This document shows, piece by piece, positions 12,754 to 23,830 of a stretch of 64,000 bases of DNA. A program made the translations under genes and the position numbers. Numbering within the stretch: the stretch's first letter is position 1; each line of letters begins with the position of its first letter. Origin of the DNA: Lineus longissimus (taxonomy: Eukaryota > Nemertea > Pilidiophora > Heteronemertea > Lineidae). The notes beneath the pieces were generated by a model, which did no database searches, was not told the DNA's origin, and saw nothing but the letters and a program-made list of their open reading frames with translations. Location: positions 28,105,491 through 28,169,490 of the forward strand of contig NC_088310.1 in the NCBI RefSeq assembly GCF_910592395.1, in the 5' to 3' direction.

Positions 12754-14045
12754 ATGGTCCCTGGACCATTTCATCTTAAATGTGTAATACTATATGGTTT
12801 CTTGTAAGCAAAAGAGATGGTTGCAGTAATTGTGCATATAATTGAAGCACCCCTGATCAATACATAGTCTGCACTGACATAAAAAACCTGATAAAATGCA
12901 TATTGAATGTAGCATTCCTACAACATTGAAATTCAAACAATGAATTTAAGTACAATTTACAAAAAAGGCTTCATGGAATAAACTCCTTTGATGCAACAAA
13001 AACGCACGCCTTATGGAAAACCGTCGTCGTCCGTTAGTGGAGCACATTTCGTCACCGCTTGGGCTAGATGGCTGAAACTTGGTATGATGGTAGCTTTGGG
13101 CAATATGCCCAGCCGTATTTTTCTTTTTCGCGATTATGACCTAGTTTCTGGCCTCCAGGCGGCCATATTGGAAATTGTTTTTTACCATTTGAAGCTAATG
13201 GTTGTACGTAGAGTGACAACATTTTTATGGTGGGTGTATCTAATAAGGTTACATGACATATCACCCGGGTTTTTCATTTGACCTACTTTTCAAGGTCACA
13301 GAGGTCAAAGTTCACTAAATCACCGATAGGTGGCACGTTTCGTTTCTATTTGAGTTAGAAGGTTGTAAACTTGTGATGACATGTATCTAGGGACCCTCTA
13401 TTCTACCCAAAAATTTTTCCTCCTCGGACTTCAAATATGGCCGCCAGGCGGCCATCTTGAAAATTAAACAAAGTCGGATTGCAACCAAATTTCATTTGAT
13501 TGTATACCTATGTACTCTCTACAACATCCCTGATTTTCAGTCAAATCCATCACCCAATATGGCCGCCAGGCGGCCATCTTGAAAATCAAACAAAGTCCTC
13601 TTACTCCCATGATCGGATCAAAATGCTATACTTAGATGGTACCGGTAATTTTCTTCTGTGCGATTGAGCCGAGAAGAATAATATTATTCAATTGAATCAA
13701 AACTGGCGAAACTAGCCAGAAACTGTTCTCCCCACATCCACTGCAAGTGACATGCATTACATTACCCGAGGTGAGCACATGGTCCCTGGACCATTTCATC
13801 TTAAATGTGTAATACTATATGGTTTCTTGTAAGCAAAAGAGATGGTTGCAGTAATTGTGCATATAATTGAAGCACCCCTGATCAATACATAGTCTGCACT
13901 GACATAACAAACCTGCTAAAATGCATATTGAATGTAGCATTACTACAACATTGAAATTCAAACAATGAATTTAAGTACAATTTACAAAAAAGGCTTCATG
14001 GAATAAACTACTTTGATGCAACAAAAACGCACGCGTTATGGAAAA
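11985..14045. repeat. ~1.03-kb tandem duplication including the MITE-like body and its flank
   Basis: The segment 11985-13020 is repeated at 13024-14045 with only a few per cent divergence and small indels. Landmark offsets are 1020-1040 bp: TGGAGCACAT at 12001 and 13038, and the 19-nt palindrome at 12417/12529 and 13437/13559. The second copy lacks the left terminal sequence (GCTCACCTC...), and both copies include about 270 bp of unique-looking flank beyond the right terminus. This is therefore a genomic tandem duplication after insertion rather than two insertions. The 97-codon open frame in the second copy is not open in the same way in the first and is not a gene. Confidence 0.9.
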
Positions 14046-15590
14046 GCTAAAACACGCGTCTCAGTGTAAGAGTACACACGGTCATTACGAGTGATACCAA
14101 CATAGTTCATTGTGTAGACGTCAATAGCTATCATAATGAAATTATATTTAGATACGATACATCGCTAATTAAATTTCATAAAATAGGAGAATTCTCCTGG
14201 AGGTTGAAAAAGTTGAAATAGTCCAGTAGCGTGTTGCGTGGACTCCGTATGTAACTCGAGATGGGGTTCGAATCTATTTGAACATAACAATGTAAACGAG
14301 AGAGAGATATATTACACTATAATTGGAATCTTTGAATAAAATTTACAAAATGTAATATACTGTAAGCTCACTTATCAAAAATACTTAAAAATTATGCAGT
14401 GACAGTCAACGAGTTGGTGTCATTCGAATTTTTGCAGCTGACTTTCTTTCTAATTTAATTTTGACAATAATGATGAGAGATAGCATCTGTACGAAATGAA
14501 CTTAATGTAATTTCAGATGACAAAAATATATTAAAAAGAATTAAAACAATGGTGGTCGAAGCTGGTAAAGTCCGCTTGTAACATCCTTCACAAATTGTTT
14601 TTTTCTCTGTTTATTTCAAACGTTTCATTGAATTCAAAATAAAAATGCATATACTAGCAGTACATCATATATCATACACTCTACAAAACAGATTAAGTGA
14701 TACAAGAGGGTTTTTTGGTTCTTTACCCCGCCCGCCCCCTTCCCCATAGTCCTAACGCCACTCCACTGAATGAGATAAAGCTTCTAACGCTGACTGAACA
14801 ATATTGGGCCCAGAAGAATAGGTAACAGTTCAGCTCCCTTGGAGAAGGTGTTACTGTTGGCTACATCATAAAGTGCTCATGATAAATTTGGCAGCATGAT
14901 TATGTAATATTTTCTATTACATCGCAGAATCACATTTCATGAACTCAGTAACTCTATATAATGTAATCATGACGGCAGTGGGAAATTCGCCTAAGTCGTT
15001 CATCATTTCATGGGCTAGATCTCTAACTCACCCCTTTTCCTTCTTCCGTAGACCACTGCAGGAATTCTTCGCAACTCATCAGTCTTGAGTCACCTGTCAT
15101 CCTAATGACTATTTTATTGCGTGGAGGTAAAATCCCCAAAGTGACTTTCCTGAAACGCAGTGCCTTAACGAGCGTTGTAAGCACATCGTATTAACGACCA
15201 AATACATTTGATGACTCCAATGTTCCGTTGTTTGAAGCACGATTGATGACACTTTTCCTGATTTTGTTAGGTTGGAGGCGGCGACCTGCATGTCTAAGCA
15301 CTAAGGGTTGCATTAAGTAATACCATTTAAATGATGAAATAAGACACGTTTTTCTTCCTCTTTTATAATATCAATCCCCCCCCCCACCACCAAAAGACTA
15401 AGAATTATCAGTGAAAACTCGAGTAAGAACAACATAATCACTTAACAGAGAGTTTTTTTAATGTAATACAACGCATATTTTTTTCATTCAAACATACACA
15501 AACTACATATAATCAACAATATAAAAGACATGAAAATAAATGTGACAACCCGGGCCAGCACTGGAGCATCGCAGCCCAACGTTATAAATT
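14046..15590. other. Non-coding AT-rich stretch
   Basis: AT-rich DNA with homopolymer and C-run tracts (near 14728-14742 and 15374-15386). No protein gene. One tRNA-like segment is listed separately. Confidence 0.4.
14215..14280 (+). mobile_element. Weak tRNA-like (SINE head) segment
   Basis: An A-box-like TAGTCCAGTAGCG is followed by GGACTCCGTATGTAACTCG and a B-box-like GGGGTTCGAATCT. The order and spacing match a decayed tRNA-derived promoter, but the T-arm and acceptor do not pair convincingly. Probably an old SINE fragment. Confidence 0.25.
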
Positions 15591-15599
15591 CAATCTACA

Positions 15600-16840
15600 A
15601 CGAACCGTGAAAAGTACTCGATGAGCAGTTTCCAGTTTGGGGATTCGGAAAACGCCAACAAGCGCCGGACATCTATGTTTCTCTTCCGCTGGAAGACGAC
15701 AGCAGGACACTGAAAACTTAGGCAGGATCAACAGAGACGATCTCCTAACATATGAGACTTGGATTTGCTGGTAAGTACATCTGTACAGTCACTGGTAGAC
15801 ATTGTTAATAGGTTTATATTGATGTGACTGCCGTGGAGAGGTGGAAAAAGCCGTCTCTCTGTAGGCCTATGCCTAATCAGGGAGATTTTTTTAAACCTCC
15901 CTCGCTAAATCTAGGGATCTTTCGAATTTGTACCTTTACATTTACATTTACATGTACTTTGTGTGATGTGTAGCATGTACTCCAAAATAGGCCTAAGTGA
16001 TAACAAGCGCTTTCCTGAAAGTACTGTATTTAGGGAGTAAATTGGACTTATAGGATACAGACTGTCTGGTATAGTTACTTTTGCACTCTCTGTTATGGAA
16101 TAGGATGATTAATCGAAGGAGAGTTTGCATATGGCGTGGCAGAAAAAATGCCATGTTGAATACTTTGAGCATTTCTTCTTCATTTCAGGCTGTGATCTGC
16201 TATGATGTTTAGCAAGTCTCAGGCCCATATTCATCAGCATAAGCAGTATCTTTGAGAGGAAACGGATTGCCATGCCGGAGACGTCACAGCTTCCACATTG
16301 TTCCCAAGCAAGTCAAGTTTCAGGACTTTCTAGGATGTGCTTGTAATTCAGGATCAGGGAAGTTGTCAGACATAATGGTGTGTGATTGTGAATTCATGGA
16401 CACGGTTCTGGAAGCAGCCTTCATTCATGGACACAGTACAGAGAGCAGCCTTCCTCCATGGGCACAGAACAGAGCAGCCTTCCTCCATGAAGACAGTAAA
16501 GAGAGCAGCCTTCATCCATGGACACAGTACAGAGAGCAGCCTTCATCCATGGACACAGTACAGAGAGCAGCCTTCATCCATGGACACAGTACAGAGGGCA
16601 GCCTTCCTCCATGGACACAGTACAGAGAGCAGCCTTCATCCATGGACACAGTACAGAGAGCAGCCTTCCTCCATGAAGACAGTACAGAGAGCAGCCTTCC
16701 TCCACCAATGGTCAGTGCAGACTCGGAGATTAGTCTTCATTCATGGACACAGTTCAGAGAGCAGCCTTCATTCATTGAAGGACACAGTTCAGAGAGCATC
16801 CTTCATCCTTCTTTTTCAGCAGGCGCCAAGCATTAGCTAA
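15600..16840 (+). ncRNA. Candidate two-exon non-coding transcript
   Basis: A consensus donor, TTTGCTG|GTAAGTACAT, sits at 15770/15771. A good acceptor with a pyrimidine-rich tract, CATTTCTTCTTCATTTCAG, ends at 16188. Together they define a possible 418-bp intron. Joining the flanks gives only a very short open frame from the ATG at 15752, so a coding function is not supported across the junction. The second exon would contain the 31-bp minisatellite. Pairing of the two sites is inferred; no promoter or polyadenylation signal was confirmed, although an AATAAA is present near 17884. It could also be chance. Confidence 0.2.
16393..16810 (+). repeat. 31-bp minisatellite, about 13 copies
   Basis: The unit ATGGACACAGTACAGAGAGC plus AGCCTTCATCC repeats with a 31-bp period, exact in places (for example 16501 to 16532) and degenerate at both ends. 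The period is not a multiple of three, and the unit has no stop in any of its three plus-strand frames. Two long overlapping frames (16252-16836 and 16382-16840) therefore stay open through it and cycle through all three readings. That openness is a property of the unit and is not evidence of a protein. The units are contiguous with no unique spacers, so this is not a CRISPR array. Confidence 0.92.
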
Positions 16841-19619
16841 TACACTACTGATTACAGTGCATTGCCGTCTGTGGTGAGGCAAAAACTGATTTACTGACGT
16901 TGGGGATGATTTTGTTGTTCTAGTTTCAGAGCTCTGCTGATTCTCACTCCATGTCAATTTTCTGTCGAGTTTTAAAAGTTGCTTTATCTATATCATGTCT
17001 CTATCCCTTGAAGCCATTTCTCCAGCAAGTTAGTTAGCATTGGGGCCCACATTAGTCCATTCCTGAATGTCCATTGACCGCCTTTAGAAAGCAATGGCTC
17101 AATTGATAAATTCAAAGGGCAAAGGACCCTTTCCTACAAACAGATGCAACTTAGTCGTCAGAATATCAAAGGTCAAAATATCTCAGCAGATAGTCCCTTT
17201 AAAATTGCTCAAAATCATTGTAAGATTAAAATGATTGATGGCACAAAGTTCTATAAAATGTGTGCATGAGGCAATTTCCTTTTTTTCCAAAGCCACATAA
17301 AGCGTAAATCTAAGAACTATTTACTCATCACAATCGATATATTTTCAAGCTTAAAAAGATTTTGCCTTGAGTGCCAATGATATAAAGCCACCTAAATCAT
17401 AACAATGGAATTAGGATATGATTTTTTCAATCTGAAAATCAATATACACATGTTTTTCTATGAATGCATTCGGAATCGATGCACGTTCAATAGTGTACGA
17501 ATGAGCTGTCATCCCGCGATTTATTGACTACTGCTTTTCAAATGCAATTGCATTGAGTTAAATGTTTGAAAACAAGTAAACGTTATGCACGGTTCACACG
17601 GTGTCAGTCGACTCACTTCTTTGCCAACACGGCAGGATGTGCAATGCCCATGGATGGACTGTTTTCTTCACGTTCGTCGTCTTGCGGCAAATAGCGCTTT
17701 TGCAATTTGCAATTTTGCTTTTGCAATTTTATTTTAAAAAATGGGTTTAACTTGAATTATAGCCGAATTGAAGAACTGTTGTTGAAGAAATCTCTAAATC
17801 TTCCCAAAAAATTCGTCTGAAATATCTTGGCCTGAAAAGGTTAATTACTGGCGAAACACGCCCTGTCCCGTTCTTTGTTTCTCAATAAAACGTTTCCACA
17901 CATCAGGATTATTCATTGCCGTGTTCAAATCTCAATCAGCGGCCGAATCTTTATTTCACGGTAAAAATTAGCGGTTCTTTGTCTCCGGGTGATGGGGCGA
18001 ATTCCTCTATTCCCGTGGGTCACAGACAAAGGTTGAGCGATGGCATTCGCCCAGATAGCATTAGCGATTCATTTCATTAACCCCTTCCTTCCCCATACCT
18101 TTACTTTTCTTTACTTCATGCTGATATTGAGTGACACATCATGACATCGCATTTTGTGGTAGCGCATAGCCCGCTGTGACGACACTTGATAAAAAGCAAG
18201 AGAATTGTTTCAACCAATTCGGACACTTGCACCTTGCTTTAATGAATTACATCGTCACCTATCAGCTCCCTTTCTAGTGGGTGCTAACGATTGCTTACTA
18301 AAAGATGTCAATATAAGCGAGTTGTCTGAATCTTTACGGTTACAAATTCAGTATGTGTCTTTCATTTTTGTAATTTGAAAAAGTATCAACATTATTTTTT
18401 CCTTACTTTTTTTGAACAAGGTACGCGATGATTTGGATGATTGCCGAGGAGGTAGGCATGACATTGAGTTTGAAGCACACATGTTTCTGGTTTGAAGTTG
18501 TCCATTCAAAACATTTACGAAGAGATACTTTCATTGTCCAGACAGTTCTGTTCTGTATAACTATCAATTACATTATTCACTCATCTTAAATCGCCGAGAC
18601 TGCATAAATAGGCCCACATTGTTGAAAAAAATCAGCTGTCCACTAAAAACATACATTTGGTAGTCAGAATAATACGTCCCATCTATTAGAGAATGTCGAT
18701 CATTTTCGAGTGTGTTTTTACAATGTTTTTATCAGTTTTGGAGCAAGAGATGTAAATTCAAATTATTCTTACCCATTTCAATATCAGAATTTGTTGATTT
18801 AATCTCAATTAAATCTCCACCTGTCACACTAGTCATGGAAGCATGCGTTTATTGCATTCCGATTCATGTTTTATGCATGTAATCAAGACCAGTTCGGCTC
18901 TATGTGTGGATTCAGCTGCCTGTTGTATTGACAAAATGTTCAGCCACTATACACTCTATCGTCCCATCTATAAGTGCTGTGGTTCAGAGCTTAAACATTG
19001 AAAGCGTGTCCAGATGCACAAAAACCACATAACCTCCGATATCTTTGTGTAATTCCTGCCCAAAAGTCAACTTTATCTTTCATCTGGACGAATCGCATAA
19101 CAATCCTTCTGTAACACTTTGAAATCAATACCTGTAACCCATCAATCAGCGGATTCAGCAACGCAACTCCAATTTTTCATAAAATAGCGATCTGCGTTTG
19201 CCTTATTGAACGTTGCAGTCGTTTAAGTGTACGGTTACTGTCCAATTACACCACACTGCATCGAACATAAATCATCCTTTCTATCACTATTTCAAGGCCA
19301 CAGTGCCACAAAAAACCCATGCTTCTGATCAATGTCACCCCTGGCTACACCCGAAATTACTTAAAAATCTAGCGACACCGATTTCGACCATCGTGATCAG
19401 TCTGTCTCAAGTTTCGAGTAGTTTAGCAACATGGCTGTCATTATTTTACGACGCTTATATAAACATTGTGTTTTGGTGTCAGATGTCAAAAGTATGTTCG
19501 CCACGTACGTAATGACATACTGCTAATTGGTCCGATTTCAGCAGCATGTGGTAGAATGCATGCACACTTACAGTAATTGCACAGTTTAAGTTTCGAGCTC
19601 TACAGAATACTGATATATA
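16811..19619. other. Non-coding AT-rich stretch, nothing recognised
   Basis: About 2.8 kb without an open frame over 100 codons. A small direct repeat of TTTTGCAATTT occurs near 17698-17725. No RNA gene or transposon terminus recognised. Confidence 0.45.
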
Positions 19620-19705
19620 CAGTGGAACCCCGGTAACACGACCACTCATGGGACCGAGGTTTAATGGTCGCAATACCGGAGTGGTCACGTTAGTGAAGTT
19701 GAAAA
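19620..19705. mobile_element. DNA-transposon (pogo/Tc1-like) hairpin fragment
   Basis: The stretch begins TACAGTGGAACCCCGGTAAC, which matches the general form of pogo/Tigger-type terminal repeats (CAGTGGAACC... next to TA). TAACACGACCACTC is followed about 30 bp later by GAGTGGTCACGTTA, its complement at 12 of 14 positions. No matching far terminus was found within the next kilobase and no transposase is present, so this looks like a solitary end or short MITE remnant. Confidence 0.4.
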
Positions 19706-20699
19706 TTCGAGGACAAAATGCATGATTAAGTTTTCCTGCCAAAATTGTTTCATAAGTTCAAAATTCTGAAAAAAATTTCAAATCCAATATTTTTTTGGGG
19801 CTGATGATTTTTCTTCATTTTGAGCAGAAAAAAAAGGGAAAAAAAGATTTGGACTCAGAGATTTTTCATCCTTCAGAGTTGAATTTTAAGTTCTTTAAAG
19901 TCGTGGATTCCCAGAAGTAAAAGATATTGACCTGAAATAGCCTTGTGACCTAAAATGGCCGTGTGACCTTACTAAAAGCTGCCAGCTTTGTCAGATGAGG
20001 AAGGTACACGCACAGGTCATTATATCACACCATCCTATACTAGATGGACCGACTGATTGGACAGGTTCCCATCAAAAAACGACGCAGGTTGTTTGGCATT
20101 CAGTTGACTTCAGCACAATGGTTGATCCATCACGGCATATACCAACACAAGGTCCTAATCACTCCATGTTTCACATGGTGTGACCTTATCGCATCTCACC
20201 TGGGCGTCAACGCAACATCTGCGTCCCAAATTGATGATGTTCTGATCAAACTTGACAAATTTGATGATAACCGACACTGCAATCACTAAAGGCCTTTTGT
20301 TGTAGCCCTCGTTTGGAATTAAGTGCAAGGTGGTTGAACGACTTGTGTTGTGTAAGTTTGTGATCATGCTTTCGTTTTGTGTTTGGTGTCCTCCCAACTT
20401 TGATGAAAAGGATATGCCATGCATTGTGGTCGTTGAGGTCACTCGGACAACGTTCTATTCTGTTTAATCAAAAACTTCAATTGTTCATCACAATTCTGAG
20501 TCGCAAAAACTGGATTTTGAACACCCGCATCATGCTGTGCTTGAAACATCCCTGGTCGTCAGTGATTTTATTAGTGAATGATGTTTTCTGTATAAACCTT
20601 TGTGTAACACTGATTTGCCGGCAAAACGTGCATTGCAGTGGATACTGATTCTCCAAGGTGATCTCAGTCAAAAGCCAAGATTCGATCACCCCAACGAGA
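19706..20699. other. Non-coding stretch between mobile-element remnants
   Basis: Short overlapping frames on both strands without family resemblance. Part of it may be the decayed 3' side of the minus-strand retrotransposon next to it, but no motif supports this directly. Confidence 0.35.
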
Positions 20700-21690
20700 C
20701 TAGGTTGGCTTTATCGAAGTTGACCATTGACGCAACGCATACTCACTTCTGCCACTTGATATTTCTCTGTTGTGCCACCAAATCCCTCCAGGCGATACGG
20801 CCCTGAGCCGTCTGTGTCAACACCTCTCTTGCAAATCCAGCGCTCTCTTCATCGTGGGCTACAACATGTCCTATCATGCTTCTTGGAGTCTGCTAGTTCC
20901 AACCGACACATTTGTCCAAACCAAAAGCGAGACTGTGAGTTGACTTGTTCTTCTCCTGATATCATTGTTTCTCATACGCTGGAACCGCCCGGGCGGAGTA
21001 AACAGCGCTTATATCAAATCTCCTCCGTCAATGTTGTGGTCTGGTCTCATCACTATAGAGAAGAGTTGAGAGTATTGCTGCATTGTATATTCTGAACTTG
21101 TTTTGAGTCTTGCCTAGCTGCTCAGTGCTTTGGTCAGTAAGTCCGAAAGTACTGCATGCCCTTCCAACCCTCAATTGGAGACCTCCCAGCTGGGTGTTTC
21201 CCGACTCCCATATCCTCAGTCTTTGGATGGATACCGACAGTTTCCTTGCCAGCCCGTCCTAACCTGTGAAGCATCGCCTCTCCATCATTGTTGACAAAAT
21301 CGTGGAGAGTCACATCATCTGGATAGTCCAGATTTGTTTGGTGAATGCTGGCTCTGTCCTGAAAAGTGTGCTTGATATCTTCTTCAGACTTATCCTTCCT
21401 TGTTGGTTGTCACAGGATTTCCTTAGGATAAAAGTCGACCACCACTCAGAACAGGAGACCATACGCATCCCTGGTGAATTCCAGTTTCTGACCTAAACCA
21501 GTCCGTTGGTGAGCCGTTCACCAAGACTGTAGCACACATCTGGCGTACTAGTCTGCTGTGCTATTATGTGATACCGTAATCTTCGAGGATTGTCCACATT
21601 GTTGGTCTATGGACACTCAACAGCCGCCTTGAAGTCCACGAAAACGACGAGTGCTGGCTCTGTTGGAACTTGGTGCGTTTCTCCTTCAAA
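20700..21690 (-). pseudogene. Degenerate non-LTR retrotransposon reverse transcriptase
   Basis: On the minus strand, conserved reverse transcriptase motifs appear in the correct order but in different frames and broken by stops. They are VFVDFKAAV (about 21619-21660, family pattern FVDFKKAFD), ETGIHQGCVWSP (about 21450-21490, family pattern G-x-RQGCVLSP), and the catalytic box LDYPDDVTL (21314-21325 encodes YPDD, where active enzymes have YADD). AAILSTLLYSDET follows at about 21044-21080 (family pattern STLLYGSETW). The region after it resembles the C-terminal part of RTE/CR1-like elements. The many frameshifts and stops show that it is dead. No terminal sequence or target-site duplication was identified, so the full extent is uncertain. 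Confidence 0.8.
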
Positions 21691-23329
21691 GTCCTGAAAG
21701 AGAAAGTCCTATCGATACACCCTCTGCCCTGTCGACAGACTCACTGGTTATCTCGTAGCTTCTTCTCGGTGATCGCTCGCATTCTATCACTGGAACAAGA
21801 CCAACGTCCTTCCTTGCACAGTTGGGATATTCCCCGATAGCTGCTGCTCTCGGCGATAAATCAACGAACCTGAAATATCACCTCGTCCAAAACGACAAGC
21901 GATGTTGTGAGCATATTGAAGTTTCTTCTAACTTTAAACCTTTGTAGTCTCGATCACAGTGATAAATACATATATCTTCCAGGCGACGCTGGCATTAAAC
22001 TTGGGTCGGAAAAATGCGTCACTCGTAAGATACTATAGAACCTTTGAACATGGCACTTAGCGCTTTTTGAAGATCGTAATGCACTCATCATTTTTATCAG
22101 GGAGAGATTCCTTCCTGCCAAGCACCGTGTCCTTTACAGCTCTCCGCGAAACCTGTCAGGATTTCATTGGAAATACGATAGCATTGATAGCACAACTATT
22201 TGACAATTGATATTAATGCATTAAATGCATTTAATGTTTTTCATCAATTCCTCCGTTGTGTGTGAGCTAGTAAATACCCCAGATTGGCGTCTCTTAGAAC
22301 CTGAAGTTCAAAATTCCATTGGAAATCGGACACCGCTGAAAGTCAGGCTGATATGTTATGCATTCTCTGCGTTAACTTATGTATTTTATTTTGCAAAAGG
22401 AAGACCTTTATAGAGAGCGAAACTTGGGATCAATTGTGGCATCGTGTGGAATTAAGTCATGGTACAAAGGCATGAAACATTGAGATGAGCAGCTCAAGGA
22501 AACATCGTCGTCTTTTTGATATTCTGGGAAATGTTCACAAATAAGTTATTTGATCTAAGCAAACCTTTCCATTATTTCAAAATTACCATCACCTTTTATT
22601 GAAAGTGCTTAAAGTTGTTACCAGCCACGTTGATCTTTATTTGGCAAAATCACGCCTACTAATGTGGGAGAAATCACAGTTTAAGGTAATGTTACCGCAC
22701 TGGCCAGTCTCTTTAATGAAATCAAGACAGGGAAGGCGGAGCTAATATTTCGAAACCTGAGGCTCTTCAGGCGAAGGTTTGGGGCGGAATATAACTCGTC
22801 CACCTGACGGTCTCGATTTGAGTACAGAGGTCCCATAGTGCGGTGCTAATTTCAATTCTACCACACCTACCATTTGACGAGTTGCAGCGAGCCTGAAGAT
22901 TCTAAACTCTAACTATAAAGATGTTGTGTTTCTTGCCAGCGTCCTTCTTTGCTTGTCAAAACAACATTTCAATTCAGAAAAACGGAAAATCTCGTTTTTA
23001 AGTAACTTATACCCGCACTATCCCACTGATGACCCATTTAAACACGAAGGAATTACTGCCATATCATCGCTTTCTCATCCATTCACAGAAAGATCAGAAT
23101 CGGAAATTCATTTTTAATGATTCCTGACACCTTAATCCACCTGACTTTTATTCTTAGCGCCCTTTGTCCTGAAGATAATCAAAAGTTCGTTGTTCCTGTC
23201 CTGTGATGACACTGGAACGACTTGCTGGCGAGTTCAGAATCAAATGACTCAGATGAGAATCGGATCTCAGATGGTCTTTGATCTTGTAAAGCCTGCCGAA
23301 TTCCTGGCTGGCGATGCAGGTCTTTGTCT
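21691..23329. other. Non-coding stretch, nothing firm
   Basis: The first few hundred bases may still belong to the retrotransposon (upstream part of its ORF), since the minus strand near 21740-21800 reads a plausible fingers-like stretch, but no diagnostic motif remains. Beyond about 22 kb I see only short open frames. Confidence 0.35.
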
Positions 23330-23830
23330 ATGCCTGTCAGCGGGGCTTGGCTGAGGCGAGAGGTGGTCTGGCTGCAGTGAGAGTTCGCTGTGAAGGTGGG
23401 GTTCTTCAGGCAGATTTATATCGATAGTTCGTTTTGGGTGGATTGGAAGGTTAACAGTGATTGGATGCTCCATGTGGCGAGGTCTCTGCAGCCTGAGCTC
23501 CTTTTATTGATGCTAAAGAAAGTACATCATGTTGCGGTAGAGGGAAAAGACTGCCTGCTGCAATGAGAGTTCGCTGCGAAGCTGATATGCTTGAGCTCTG
23601 CATAACCGATCGAGTGGTTACCTAGCTTGGGAGATGTTGCTGAGGGATAACTGAGACCCTATGGGTAATTGGTGGTCATTGACCTTTCTTGAAGGACTGA
23701 GCGGTCTGGGGTTTGGAGAGACTGGCTTGCTGCATTAAGAGCTTGCTTTGATGTTCTAAGGGCAGATGTTAGACTGCGTAACCTTTTTGGATGGGTAAAG
23801 TGGTGACTGTGCCTTGAAATGGCTCAAAGG
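23330..23830. repeat. Three diverged copies of a ~180-bp repeat
   Basis: Similar blocks recur near 23366 (GGCTGCAGTGAGAGTTCGCT), 23552 (CCTGCTGCAATGAGAGTTCG) and 23730 (GCTTGCTGCATTAAGAGCTT). Each is followed by a GTGAAG/GCGAAG/TTTGATG step, and at least two by a downstream GGTTA/GGGTAAAGTGG-like segment. Divergence is high, so the repeat is old or the resemblance is partial. No coding content. Confidence 0.4.

Noticed and set aside
12988-13281. 97-codon frame in the second 1.03-kb copy
   Set aside because: The equivalent position in the first copy is disrupted by indels; it is repeat DNA.
16393-16810. CRISPR-like regular spacing
   Set aside because: The units are directly contiguous, with no unique spacers, and the host is a eukaryote.
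16252-16840. Two overlapping long frames (194 and 152 codons) as repeat proteins
   Set aside because: They are open only because the 31-bp unit has no stop in any plus-strand frame; the two frames give the same peptides in shifted order and no flanking coding evidence exists.
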